IMG/VR virus record: IMGVR_UViG_3300042505_000610
Coordinates: 1-28,103 of that record
Length of the DNA: 28,103 bases
DNA from: a virus
Reading direction: 5' to 3' (one strand)
Of the stretch, positions 7,384 through 13,695 are shown piece by piece. Made by a program: the position numbers and the translations under genes. Positions within the stretch are counted from its first letter, which is position 1, and each line of letters opens with the position of its first letter. The notes beneath the pieces are model-generated. The model saw nothing but the letters and a program-made list of their open reading frames with translations, searched no databases and had not been told where the DNA came from.

Positions 7384-7880
7384 AATTGTGTCGGGTTTGC
7401 CCCATCATGTTGTCGGCTCGGTGCCTCGGTATCGGGTCGGGAGTTCCCCCGTTCGGCGGGGCGATACGGACTCCCCCGACTAGGAGCGATGGCGGGATGC
7501 CTCGGTGCCTAGCGGACCGTGTAGCGATGGCGCATCTTTGGTGCGTTCTGAGGCACGGGGCGACACACAATGCGGATTGCGCTCCGTGTGTCGCATTATG
7601 CTCTCGCCCCTCGTGGTGGCAGGGACACGGACCACGCTCGTACGCTATGTCGTGGGTTCCCCCGCGTCCTGCTCGCTCCCACGGATTATGGACTTCGTCC
7701 ATAATCAGGCTCCACCGAACGGCTCAGGTGGCGAGGGAATAGGAGTTCGTGACCTGCCCATCCTCGTAGAGGATGGATGACGGGTTTGGCACGGACCTCG
7801 TAGAGGTCCGTGGGGTGTTGGTTTGCCTCACGGACCTTGCGTTGCGATGTCCTTGCCGAACCTTACGGTTCGGAGCCGTG
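7384..7880 (+). ncRNA. Candidate large structured RNA
   Basis: There is no convincing gene, but the stretch is packed with exact helices. Examples are GTGCCTC 7421-7427 with GAGGCAC 7550-7556 and GTATCG 7429-7434 with CGATAC 7462-7467. CCCCG/CGGGG lies at 7447-7461, and GTCGGG 7436-7441 pairs with CCCGAC 7475-7480, which crosses the previous helix like a pseudoknot. GGGGCGA 7557-7563 pairs with TCGCCCC 7604-7610, and GCGACACAC 7560-7568 with GTGTGTCGC 7586-7594. CGTGGT/ACCACG spans 7612-7636. Hairpins follow at 7684-7706 (10 bp), 7758-7776 (8 bp), 7790-7812 (10 bp) and 7856-7873 (7 bp). Size, ornate folding, a phage setting and a nearby tRNA match the description of GOLLD/ROOL-type giant RNAs. 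Strand (+) and limits are inferred; membership is untested. Confidence 0.42.
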
Positions 7881-7885
7881 TATTG

Positions 7886-7967
7886 CCCCCACCATCATGG
7901 AATGATGGTGGGGGTGGTACTCATCTCCGATGAGTCAATCAACACAACCCATAACCTAGGAGGTTAT
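7886..7967 (+). promoter_or_regulatory. Three-hairpin mRNA leader, copy 1
   Basis: Hairpin A has 13-bp arms at 7886-7898 and 7902-7914 with loop GGA. Hairpin B is ACTCATC-TCC-GATGAGT at 7919-7935. Hairpin C is ATAACCT-AGG-AGGTTAT at 7951-7967 and places the strong Shine-Dalgarno AGGAGG (7958-7963) partly in its loop, seven bases before the ATG at 7971. A second copy stands before the ATPase gene. The arrangement suggests regulated or insulated translation. Confidence 0.7.
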
Positions 7968-7970
7968 ACC

Positions 7971-8243
7971 ATGCCCCATCATCAGCCCTTTCCCATCAAC
8001 AACGCCGAATGGTTCCCCGCGATGCGGGACCGTGGGTGGACCACGATGGAGACGCTGGACAGCACCGAGCCGAACCACTACGGTGGTGGCGGACACATCC
8101 TCATGCGGGAGTTCCACATGGCGGACGAGAACGGGAACTTCGCGGGTGTCGCCGTGAACGAGGTGTTCGTGGACAAGCGGGGCGAACTGCGGTCCAAGTG
8201 GTACTTCGTGCCGTTCATCCTCACCGCCGAGGACTGCCTCTAG
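7971..8243 (+). CDS. Unknown 90-aa protein behind a structured leader
   Basis: I do not recognise this protein. The start at 7971 is fixed by AGGAGG seven bases upstream; the longer open frame upstream passes through hairpins and is rejected. The product is soluble and mixed alpha/beta: a polar N-terminus (MPHHQPFPINNAEWF), a glycine run at 38-41, then beta-type segments ending WYFVPFILTAEDCL. No metal motif is complete, although two histidine pairs are present. It shares its leader architecture with the CobS-like ATPase gene that follows, so the two are probably co-regulated and may work together. The very strong ribosome site suggests high expression. Confidence 0.78.
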   Translation: MPHHQPFPINNAEWFPAMRDRGWTTMETLDSTEPNHYGGGGHILMREFHMADENGNFAGVAVNEVFVDKRGELRSKWYFVPFILTAEDCL

Positions 8244-8369
8244 TCCGATACGGAGTATCGGAACAGTCGGAGCCGTCTACTGTCCGCACCACCACGGAGT
8301 GGTGGTGCGGGTGGTACTCATCTCCGATGAGTAACAACACAATCCCAGCAACATAACCTAGGAGGTTAT
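8244..8369 (+). promoter_or_regulatory. Hairpin plus three-hairpin mRNA leader, copy 2
   Basis: TCCGATAC-GGA-GTATCGGA (8244-8262) directly abuts the stop of the preceding gene. It is followed by hairpin A (12-bp arms 8284-8295 and 8299-8310, loop GGA), hairpin B (8316-8332, identical to copy 1) and hairpin C (8353-8369, identical to copy 1, containing AGGAGG at 8360-8365). Hairpin A keeps its shape but differs in stem sequence from copy 1, which is compensatory change. Confidence 0.72.
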
Positions 8370-8373
8370 CACA

Positions 8374-9618
8374 ATGGCAAGCAAAGCCCCAATCATCGTC
8401 TCCGTGGACTTGTCCACGGAGCGCGTCACCTACCGTGAGGGTTCCCTCACCAAGACGGACCGTTTCGCCTACCTTTCCAAGGTTGGAAAGTTGGCGGCTC
8501 TGAAGCACCTCGGGTGGAGGTCCAGCGGGAAGCCCCCGATGCACTGCACCGAGACCGAACTTGCCCACGCATGGCAGGTCCTGATGCGTGAAGGCAAGGA
8601 CAACCAGCCCCAGCCCGAGGCACCGAAGGTGCCGACACCGACCAAGGAGGTCCCCATTCCCACCCAGCCCGCACCGCAGACGAAGTCTGCCCAGCCGAAG
8701 CACCAGCCCCAAGGTGGAACCTTGGAGCAGGCTCTCGGCGAGATTCTCGGTGGCATCGTTGAGGGTCGGTTCACCGAGGTGAACGCCGAGATGCAGTCAC
8801 TCCGTGACCTCATCGCCAAGACCCAGCCGAAGGTGACCGAGATTCACCTGCCCAGCGGCGAGACCAAGCGACTGGACGGAGTCCAGCACACGGTCTTTCC
8901 GACCGTTCTCGTGGGAATCTCCCAGCGTCTCCCGCTGTGGCTCGTTGGTCCCGCAGGGACTGGCAAGTCCACCATTGCCGAACAGGCTGCCCAAGCCGTA
9001 GGCTTGGAGTTCTCGTCTCGGTCCTGCTCGGCGCAGACGACCGAATCCAACCTGCTCGGGTTCATCTCGGCGAACGGCGACTATGTGGTGTCGGAGTTCC
9101 GCAAGCGGTACGAACACGGCGGCGTGTTCCTGCTGGACGAGGTGGACAACGGGAACCCGAATGTGCTGACGGTGCTGAACTCGGCACTGTCCAACTCGTT
9201 CATGGCGTTCCCCGATGGCATGGTCACCCGCCACAAGGACTTCGTCCTTGTCGCCACGGCGAACACATACGGCAACGGTGCCACCGCGGAGTATGTGGGG
9301 CGCAACCCGATTGACAAGGCGTTCACCGACCGATTCTCGGTCTTGGAGGTCGGGTACGACAACGCCGTGGAGGAAGCGATGCTTGCATCGGTTTCGCTGA
9401 CCAAGGAGGTTGCCACGAAGTGGCTGACCGTGGTTCGGAAGTGCCGTGCCAATGTGGCGAAGTCGGGTCTCAAGGTCGTGGTGTCGCCTCGTGCCACCTT
9501 GGCTGGAGCCAAGTGGCTGTCGGGTGGCATCCCGATGGAGACCGTGGTCTCCATGTGCATCCTCAAGGGCGCATCGCCTGACCAGTCGGCGAAGATTCTG
9601 GACGGGGTGGCTCTCTGA
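8374..9618 (+). CDS. CobS/MoxR-type AAA+ ATPase, 414 aa
   Basis: AAA+ ATPases of this group remodel protein partners using ATP. The N-terminal 75 residues form a small separate domain. Residues about 76-115 are a proline-rich linker. The AAA+ core has Walker A GPAGTGKST at 192-200, Walker B VFLLDEVDN at 251-259, sensor 1 VATANT at 292-297, and the arginine finger region DRF at 319-321. The closest general resemblance is to CobS-like ATPases, which in phages are often followed by a partner gene, as here. The start is fixed by AGGAGG eight bases upstream. The coding region carries many exact hairpins (8400-8421, 8709-8725, 8991-9007, 9233-9251). The actual substrate is unknown; a cobaltochelatase role in a phage is unlikely. 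Confidence 0.9.
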   Translation: MASKAPIIVSVDLSTERVTYREGSLTKTDRFAYLSKVGKLAALKHLGWRSSGKPPMHCTETELAHAWQVLMREGKDNQPQPEAPKVPTPTKEVPIPTQPAPQTKSAQPKHQPQGGTLEQALGEILGGIVEGRFTEVNAEMQSLRDLIAKTQPKVTEIHLPSGETKRLDGVQHTVFPTVLVGISQRLPLWLVGPAGTGKSTIAEQAAQAVGLEFSSRSCSAQTTESNLLGFISANGDYVVSEFRKRYEHGGVFLLDEVDNGNPNVLTVLNSALSNSFMAFPDGMVTRHKDFVLVATANTYGNGATAEYVGRNPIDKAFTDRFSVLEVGYDNAVEEAMLASVSLTKEVATKWLTVVRKCRANVAKSGLKVVVSPRATLAGAKWLSGGIPMETVVSMCILKGASPDQSAKILDGVAL

Positions 9619-9627
9619 GCCACCCCG
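9603..9627 (+). terminator. 11-bp hairpin across the ATPase stop codon
   Basis: CGGGGTGGCTC, loop TCT, GAGCCACCCCG; the TGA stop at 9616-9618 lies in the loop and 3' arm. There is no following T-tract, so it may be an attenuator, a processing site or a 3'-end stabiliser rather than a canonical terminator. Confidence 0.45.
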
Positions 9628-9647
9628 CCTAGCGGAACATAACAACA

Positions 9648-9660
9648 GAAACGGAGTTTC
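9648..9660 (+). promoter_or_regulatory. Shine-Dalgarno in a GGA-loop hairpin
   Basis: GAAAC-GGA-GTTTC places the ribosome site CGGAG in a three-base loop four to five bases before the ATG at 9664. It has the same logic as hairpin C of the two leaders upstream, but an unrelated stem sequence. Confidence 0.5.
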
Positions 9661-9663
9661 ACA

Positions 9664-10515
9664 ATGAAGATTGAGTCCACCAAGACAACACATTATGAAC
9701 TGTTCAGTTCATTCGGCGAGTTCATCGCTCGTGCGTCCAGCAACCGCGACCCGAGGTCGTCCGACAAGAAGTGGGACGACAAGAACTGGGCAAAGACCAA
9801 CACCCTCTCCGAGGGTGTCAAGTCCGCCAGTGTCGGCTACGCCGAGATTCGTCCTCAGGTCAACGCCATTATGGACATAATGGAGGAGCGGCTCGCGGAG
9901 AAGTTCGGCAACCGTTTCGTGACGCACTACGATGTGGCGGGTGCGTTCGTGGATGTCGGCAGGTTCGTCACTGGCGAGCCTGAGTGCATGGTGCAGTGGG
10001 CGGAGGAGCCGTCAGCGTCCATGGGTCGGGTCGTGAAGGTGTGCGTGGCTGGCACCGCCAGTGCCTCGGTCACATCCGAGGCAATCATCAAGCGTGGCAC
10101 CGCCATCGTGGCACTGCTGGACACCCTCCACAAGTTGGGTGTCGGCGTGGAACTGTGGTGGGATTCCACCATCAGTGGTGACAAGAACGACAAGAAGCAG
10201 ACGGTTTATAGCACCGCTGTGAAGTTGCACGATTCCTCGGAGCCGTTGGATGTGGACGCACTGATGTGGGCGGTCGCCCACCCGTCCATGCTCCGCAGGC
10301 TGGTGTTCTCGGTGCAGGAGCAGTCGGAGTACGCCGATGAGCAGGGCGCGAGGGAGTATGGCGGTTATGGTCACCCCACCTCGGTGGCAATGCCGTACAT
10401 TATGGACTTTGATGTGGTGGTTCACCACATCGTCCACGGGAGCCACGATGAGGTGGTGCGTGACCCGCTCGCTTGGGTCATCAGCAAGGTTGAGGGTCTC
10501 GGTTTCACCGAGTGA
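9664..10515 (+). CDS. Probable partner protein of the CobS-like ATPase, 283 aa
   Basis: The gene follows the ATPase after 45 bases in the same operon. The phrase YDVAGAFVDVGRFVTGEPECMVQW at about residues 89-112 resembles an uncharacterised phage family that I recall beside CobS-like ATPases. By analogy with CobS-CobT and MoxR-VWA pairs, it may be the substrate-recruiting or effector subunit. I see no clear VWA MIDAS motif (DxSxS), so it is not a standard CobT. No membrane segment is present. The RNA-level oddity is strong: exact hairpins at 9695-9712, 9800-9818, 9866-9883, 10411-10431 and 10498-10512 lie inside the gene. Confidence 0.75.
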   Translation: MKIESTKTTHYELFSSFGEFIARASSNRDPRSSDKKWDDKNWAKTNTLSEGVKSASVGYAEIRPQVNAIMDIMEERLAEKFGNRFVTHYDVAGAFVDVGRFVTGEPECMVQWAEEPSASMGRVVKVCVAGTASASVTSEAIIKRGTAIVALLDTLHKLGVGVELWWDSTISGDKNDKKQTVYSTAVKLHDSSEPLDVDALMWAVAHPSMLRRLVFSVQEQSEYADEQGAREYGGYGHPTSVAMPYIMDFDVVVHHIVHGSHDEVVRDPLAWVISKVEGLGFTE

Positions 10516-10529
10516 CACAGGAGAACATA

Positions 10530-10724
10530 ATGAAAGAGCCGATGTTTGTTGGTCACACCGATGTTCACGGAGGTTGGTGGGTTTTCTCGGATGCCCCCGA
10601 TGACCGTTGCCCGCACTGGTGGGATATCCGTGGATGGACATGGGGGGACTGCGCGGAGTTCCTCCACGAACCCAGCGATGCACACCGCATGGTGTGCCTA
10701 GCGTTGTCACCAAAGGTTTGGTGA
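10530..10724 (+). CDS. Small tryptophan-rich protein, 64 aa
   Basis: I do not recognise this protein. It contains seven tryptophans in 64 residues, arranged in GGWWVF, HWWDIRGWTW and a final W, plus three cysteines and several histidines. It looks like a compact aromatic-core domain. The ATG at 10530 has ACAGGAG seven bases upstream, so it is preferred over an in-frame GTG at 10512 that overlaps the previous stop. The 3' end lies in an exact inverted repeat at 10705-10726 that includes the stop codon. The next gene begins four bases later. Confidence 0.65.
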   Translation: MKEPMFVGHTDVHGGWWVFSDAPDDRCPHWWDIRGWTWGDCAEFLHEPSDAHRMVCLALSPKVW

Positions 10725-10726
10725 CA
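10705..10726 (+). repeat. 10-bp inverted repeat across a stop codon
   Basis: TGTCACCAAA, GG, TTTGGTGACA. The TGA stop (10722-10724) is in the 3' arm and the next ATG is at 10729, so the structure could control translation of the following membrane-protein gene. Confidence 0.6.
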
Positions 10727-10728
10727 TT

Positions 10729-10908
10729 ATGCGGTACATACCCGCCGCGATAGCGGCACTGGTGTTTTGCCTATTGGCAAAAGAAGTCTTTTCGGCAGAG
10801 TTTGTCTCCGCCGATTGGGAAACCCGTACCACAATCATCCTGATTGTGGGCGGGGCTGGATGCATTGTGGTTGACTCTGTCAACACAATCAGGAAAGGAA
10901 AGCAATAA
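10729..10908 (+). CDS. Small membrane protein with two spans, 59 aa
   Basis: Two hydrophobic segments are visible: residues about 3-21 (YIPAAIAALVFCLLAKEVF) and about 34-50 (TTIILIVGGAGCIVV). A short polar loop separates them, and the tail is basic (RKGKQ). This is the topology of small class-II-holin-like or accessory membrane proteins, but the gene lies far from the lysin, so a holin role is unproven. The stop overlaps the next start (TAATG). The coding sequence contains exact hairpins at 10765-10782 and 10829-10849. The start is downstream of the preceding hairpin, without a strong Shine-Dalgarno. Confidence 0.65.
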   Translation: MRYIPAAIAALVFCLLAKEVFSAEFVSADWETRTTIILIVGGAGCIVVDSVNTIRKGKQ

Positions 10909-11453
10909 TGGATAAGGCAATCAACCCACCTACGGTGGACGAGATGGAGACACGCTGGTCAGGCTTTGACCAAGCGTGGGGTGCGCTGTGGGAAAAGATG
11001 TTTTCCCACTTCACCCGCATTGAGGGTGCAGGCGTGTTCTCGGACGAGGCTTGCGCTCTCGGTGACGAGGTGATGGAGATTATGGAGGCTGTCCTCCATT
11101 TCCACGACAAGGACCGCAATCATATGCTGGTTTTCGGCTATGAGATGGGCTATGAGGACCGCTGTGCCGAACTCGCATCCAAGGCACCCGAGACACCCGA
11201 GGCACCCAAGCCCGTGGATGTGGATGCGGAACTGGAGGTACAGGTGACCGCACTGGTGCGGGTCACCCGCGACTGCCTGCCCGAGGGGATGTTCACCTGT
11301 GACGATGGGCTTTATGAACTGACCGATGAGGGTCGGGCGTGGTTCATGCAGGAAGCGTCACAGGTGACCGACTTCGGTCCGTACGAGTTCACGGTGGAAG
11401 ATGTGGACCTGCCGTGGGGGACTGACGGAGACTTCTTCCCTCATCCGTTCTAA
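10908..11453 (+). CDS. Acidic protein of unknown function, 181 aa
   Basis: I do not recognise this protein. The N-terminal half (1-90) is helical and acidic, with aromatic positions (WSGFDQAWGALWEKMF). A proline/glutamate-rich linker follows at about 92-106 (APETPEAPKPVDVD). The C-terminal half is beta-like and ends in a proline/phenylalanine-rich tail (DGDFFPHPF). The start overlaps the stop of the upstream membrane-protein gene and has AGGAAAGGAA upstream. Exact hairpins occur at 10988-11009 (9-bp arms) and 11243-11267 (11 bp with one bulged base). A structured non-coding stretch begins at its stop codon. Confidence 0.75.
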   Translation: MDKAINPPTVDEMETRWSGFDQAWGALWEKMFSHFTRIEGAGVFSDEACALGDEVMEIMEAVLHFHDKDRNHMLVFGYEMGYEDRCAELASKAPETPEAPKPVDVDAELEVQVTALVRVTRDCLPEGMFTCDDGLYELTDEGRAWFMQEASQVTDFGPYEFTVEDVDLPWGTDGDFFPHPF

Positions 11454-11626
11454 CCGCCGAGTTGCGGGAAAGCGGTTACAACGCTACCGTGTGTTGCACT
11501 GCCTGACAGGCGTGGTGTGCAAAGCGTTGAGTCTGTCACCAACCCATCCTCCCGATGGGTTGCGTTGTGTCCCACCCTTTTCGTGTTTGGGGTGGGGCAT
11601 AACGGAGTTCATCGGGAACTCCTTAT
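11451..11626 (+). promoter_or_regulatory. Structured 5' leader of the DUF3846 gene
   Basis: Between two genes lie five consecutive helices. They are TAACCGC/GCGGTTA (11451-11478, overlapping the upstream stop) and a three-tier stem at 11479-11529 made of CAACGCT/AGCGTTG, TTGCAC/GTGCAA and GCCT-GAC-AGGC. AACCCATC/GATGGGTT (11541-11561), CCCACCC/GGGTGGG (11571-11596) and ATAA-GGAGTTC/GAACTCC-TTAT (11599-11626) follow. The ribosome site (AAAGGGGA) follows outside the last helix. It may be a riboregulator or an RNA-processing element; no known riboswitch class is recognised. Confidence 0.5.
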
Positions 11627-11643
11627 CCTGAAAGGGGATTACA

Positions 11644-12294
11644 ATGCTGAAAGCAGGTTTGTTCCTGCCCACTGGGGCGGGTGTTACACCTGAGCCGTGC
11701 TTCGTGGACGGCTACGAGGACATCCAAGCGCAAGTCGGTGGACTGTTTGATGTGGTCGTCACCAGTCTTGGTGACGGTGACCGTGTCGCGTTCGTGGGTC
11801 ATGTCCATGACGAGGGGCTTCTTCTCGGACTGGAGATGAACTACCTCGCCACCGCACTGTTCCAGCGCGAGATTCGTGGCGGGTGCGTGGTCCTGTGGGG
11901 GCTGAACGAGGACGGCGTTTATGACGGCGACAATTATGACATCCCCGAGGAGATGTCCCGCTTCCTGTGCGAGGAACTGGTCGGCTTCGCCGCTGACACC
12001 TACAATCAGGCGGTGGTGCTTGACATTGCGATGCAGATGGTCGTGAAGGCGAACATCGCAACGCAGGAGGAGGTTGACGCAATCAAGTTTGACCTGTACC
12101 GTTTCGCCACGCTCCACATGGTGGAGGAACTGGTCGCCAAGGAGCGGGAACTGCGCTCCATGCTGGTGCAGTTGGGGGCGCACATCAAGCGAACCCACAA
12201 GGACGAGAACGAGGCTGAGACGATTATGTCTTGGCTGGCAGAAATGTGCGATATGTTGGGCAACGGACCGTTGTTCGGCGGAGAGGAAGACTGA
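11644..12294 (+). CDS. DUF3846-like protein, 216 aa
   Basis: Residues about 22-105 match the general pattern of DUF3846. The features are an N-terminal GYEDIQAQVGGLFDVV, then DEGLLLGLEMNYLATALF, and a beta strand ending CVVLWGLNEDG. Proteins of this family are common in phages and plasmids of Gram-positive hosts, and no function is established. The C-terminal half is helical and charged (about 115-195), with a methionine- and glycine-rich end (MLGNGPLFGGEED). It follows a long structured leader and has AAAGGGGA eight bases before the ATG, so its expression may be regulated at RNA level. The next gene begins two bases after its stop. Confidence 0.78.
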   Translation: MLKAGLFLPTGAGVTPEPCFVDGYEDIQAQVGGLFDVVVTSLGDGDRVAFVGHVHDEGLLLGLEMNYLATALFQREIRGGCVVLWGLNEDGVYDGDNYDIPEEMSRFLCEELVGFAADTYNQAVVLDIAMQMVVKANIATQEEVDAIKFDLYRFATLHMVEELVAKERELRSMLVQLGAHIKRTHKDENEAETIMSWLAEMCDMLGNGPLFGGEED

Positions 12295-12296
12295 TT

Positions 12297-12473
12297 ATGA
12301 AGTCGGAGAATCGGGGGCGCATCGGAATCCCGCATGACGAAGATGATGCCCGTGCATACAGGGGCAAGTCCCGTGTGTGGCGACCTGCCCATTGGAACAA
12401 TGGCGGTGAGTGGTACGACAGCGTCAAGGCTGGTCGTAGGAAGTTCCGTCCGAAGAGAAAGGAAGTGAAGTGA
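12297..12473 (+). CDS. Small basic protein, 58 aa
   Basis: I do not recognise this protein. It is hydrophilic, with an acidic patch (HDEDDARAY), an aromatic centre (WRPAHWNNGGEWYD) and a strongly basic C-terminus (GRRKFRPKRKEVK), which suggests nucleic-acid or RNA contact. The start at 12297 lies two bases after the stop of the DUF3846 gene; a longer frame upstream is only a shadow of that gene. Its stop overlaps the GTG of the next gene. Confidence 0.65.
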   Translation: MKSENRGRIGIPHDEDDARAYRGKSRVWRPAHWNNGGEWYDSVKAGRRKFRPKRKEVK

Positions 12474-12670
12474 CCGAGTCGGTTATGCCGTCCGCCCGCA
12501 AGGCGGCGGCGCGTAAGCCCGTCACACCCAAGGAGGTGTGGCGGGCAGGCGTGTACGAGTGTCCGTTGTGCCAGAACCGCATAGCCGTTCTGGTGGATAT
12601 GACTGCACCGCCTGTGTGTTGGAACCATAAGAGCCACAAGATTGTGGAGATGAACAGGAGAAAGAAATGA
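12470..12670 (+). CDS. Small zinc-ribbon-like protein, 66 aa (GTG start)
   Basis: CPLC near residues 31-34, followed by CWNH about 19 residues later, forms a possible CxxC/CxxH zinc site; basic residues dominate both ends. The GTG start overlaps the previous stop (GTGA), with AAAGGAAG upstream. The stop overlaps the next gene's start. A possible function is DNA or RNA binding; nothing more specific can be read. Confidence 0.65.
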   Translation: MTESVMPSARKAAARKPVTPKEVWRAGVYECPLCQNRIAVLVDMTAPPVCWNHKSHKIVEMNRRKK

Positions 12671-12852
12671 GAGATGACAATATGTGTCCGAGGTGCTTTA
12701 TGACCTATGAGGGTCGTCCTGCACTGTCTAGGCTCACACGGGGTGATGTCCCCGAGCGGGACCGCATTTATGTGTGTTCCGATTGTGGGGTGCTGGAAGC
12801 ACTGGAGCAACACAACCGCGGGGGTATCCCGCACGATTGGAGGGGGCTGTAA
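12667..12852 (+). CDS. Small zinc-ribbon protein, 61 aa
   Basis: CPRC at residues 7-10 and CSDC at 37-40 form a clear four-cysteine zinc ribbon, with the downstream phrase LEQHNRGGIPHDW. It sits between another zinc-site protein and an HTH protein and is joined to both by overlaps (TAATG with the next). Preceding AGGAGAAAGAA supplies the ribosome site. It is probably a transcription or DNA-metabolism accessory; no enzyme motif is seen. Confidence 0.72.
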   Translation: MRDDNMCPRCFMTYEGRPALSRLTRGDVPERDRIYVCSDCGVLEALEQHNRGGIPHDWRGL

Positions 12853-13616
12853 TGGAAGCCGAGTTGGGATGTGGCACGGCGGGGCATGACCCCGCCTGCC
12901 TGTGTGATGTGGTAATCAGACAACCCTTGCCACCTTTGCACGAGTGTTTTCGTGACGCTGTGCAGGAGTTGGGTATGGGGGCGCAGATAGCCGAGTTGCG
13001 GGATTATGGGATTCCGTGGACTGATGAGACTATCCTTGACTTTTTGTGTGATGTGCAGAAGTTTTGGGATGCATGGAATGACCGTTTGGCGAACGGTGAT
13101 TACAGGCAGTTGGTGGATGTGCCACCGCTCAGGTTTGAGTCGTCCATAAAGAACTTCCACAAGTGGGCTGAGGTTCGTGAGGCGGTCCTGTTTTGTATGA
13201 ACCGTTTCGGGGAGAGTCTTGTCACTATCCTTGACCATTTGGGTGTGTCGGCTGACTTGTTTATGGCTAGTGCGACACAGAACAAGGTGGGTGTTGGTTG
13301 GCGTATGTCTGAGATGCGTGATTTGGATGAGGCGATGATGCGTCCGAACCTTGTTATGACTGAGGTTGCGGAAATATTTTCTTTGTCTCCTCGCACGGTT
13401 GAGGGTTTGCGTAAGTATTGGGATGAACGCCGTAAGCGTTTGGAATATGGCGGGGACAATCCTGCTAGGATGTATATGCAACAATTGTGTCGGGACACGG
13501 ACTTGCCTCCGACTAGGATTGTGGAAATGGTGTACGAGTCTCATGGTGTGAAGTATGCTAGGTCTAGCATAACGAAGTGTCGTGAGCGTATGATGAAGAA
13601 GATGAAAGGGGTATGA
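12852..13616 (+). CDS. Helix-turn-helix DNA-binding protein, 254 aa
   Basis: The C-terminal half has two HTH-like segments. Residues about 169-190 (VMTEVAEIFSLSPRTVEGLRK) have the pattern of a sigma-region-4/LuxR-type recognition unit. Residues about 219-245 (PPTRIVEMVYESHGVKYARSSITKC) look like a second one, followed by a basic tail (RERMMKKMKG). The N-terminal half is helical with several tryptophans. The start at 12852 overlaps the preceding stop; an upstream in-frame ATG at 12774 lies inside the previous gene and is rejected. It heads the replication block, so it may be a regulator or an origin-binding protein. Which of the two is unknown. Confidence 0.75.
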   Translation: MEAELGCGTAGHDPACLCDVVIRQPLPPLHECFRDAVQELGMGAQIAELRDYGIPWTDETILDFLCDVQKFWDAWNDRLANGDYRQLVDVPPLRFESSIKNFHKWAEVREAVLFCMNRFGESLVTILDHLGVSADLFMASATQNKVGVGWRMSEMRDLDEAMMRPNLVMTEVAEIFSLSPRTVEGLRKYWDERRKRLEYGGDNPARMYMQQLCRDTDLPPTRIVEMVYESHGVKYARSSITKCRERMMKKMKGV

Positions 13617-13617
13617 C

Positions 13618-13695
13618 ATGGAACTAATTGTCCATGCTACTATTCTATTGGCAATAAACATAGGAGTTAGGTATGCGTATAGACGAGCAAGGTAA
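13618..13695 (+). CDS. Possible 25-aa membrane peptide
   Basis: ATG at 13618 opens a 25-codon frame: about 18 hydrophobic residues (MELIVHATILLAINIGV) followed by a basic, tyrosine-rich tail (RYAYRRAR). It fills the only gap between two genes, has AAAGGGG upstream, and overlaps the next start by 23 nt. It may be real or chance. Confidence 0.35.
   Translation: MELIVHATILLAINIGVRYAYRRAR

Noticed and set aside
7149-7780. Open frames of 78-120 codons on both strands in the non-coding region
   Set aside because: They overlap each other in several frames, have no ribosome site, are unusually rich in R, H, C and P, and run through hairpin after hairpin. They are better explained by GC-rich structured DNA.
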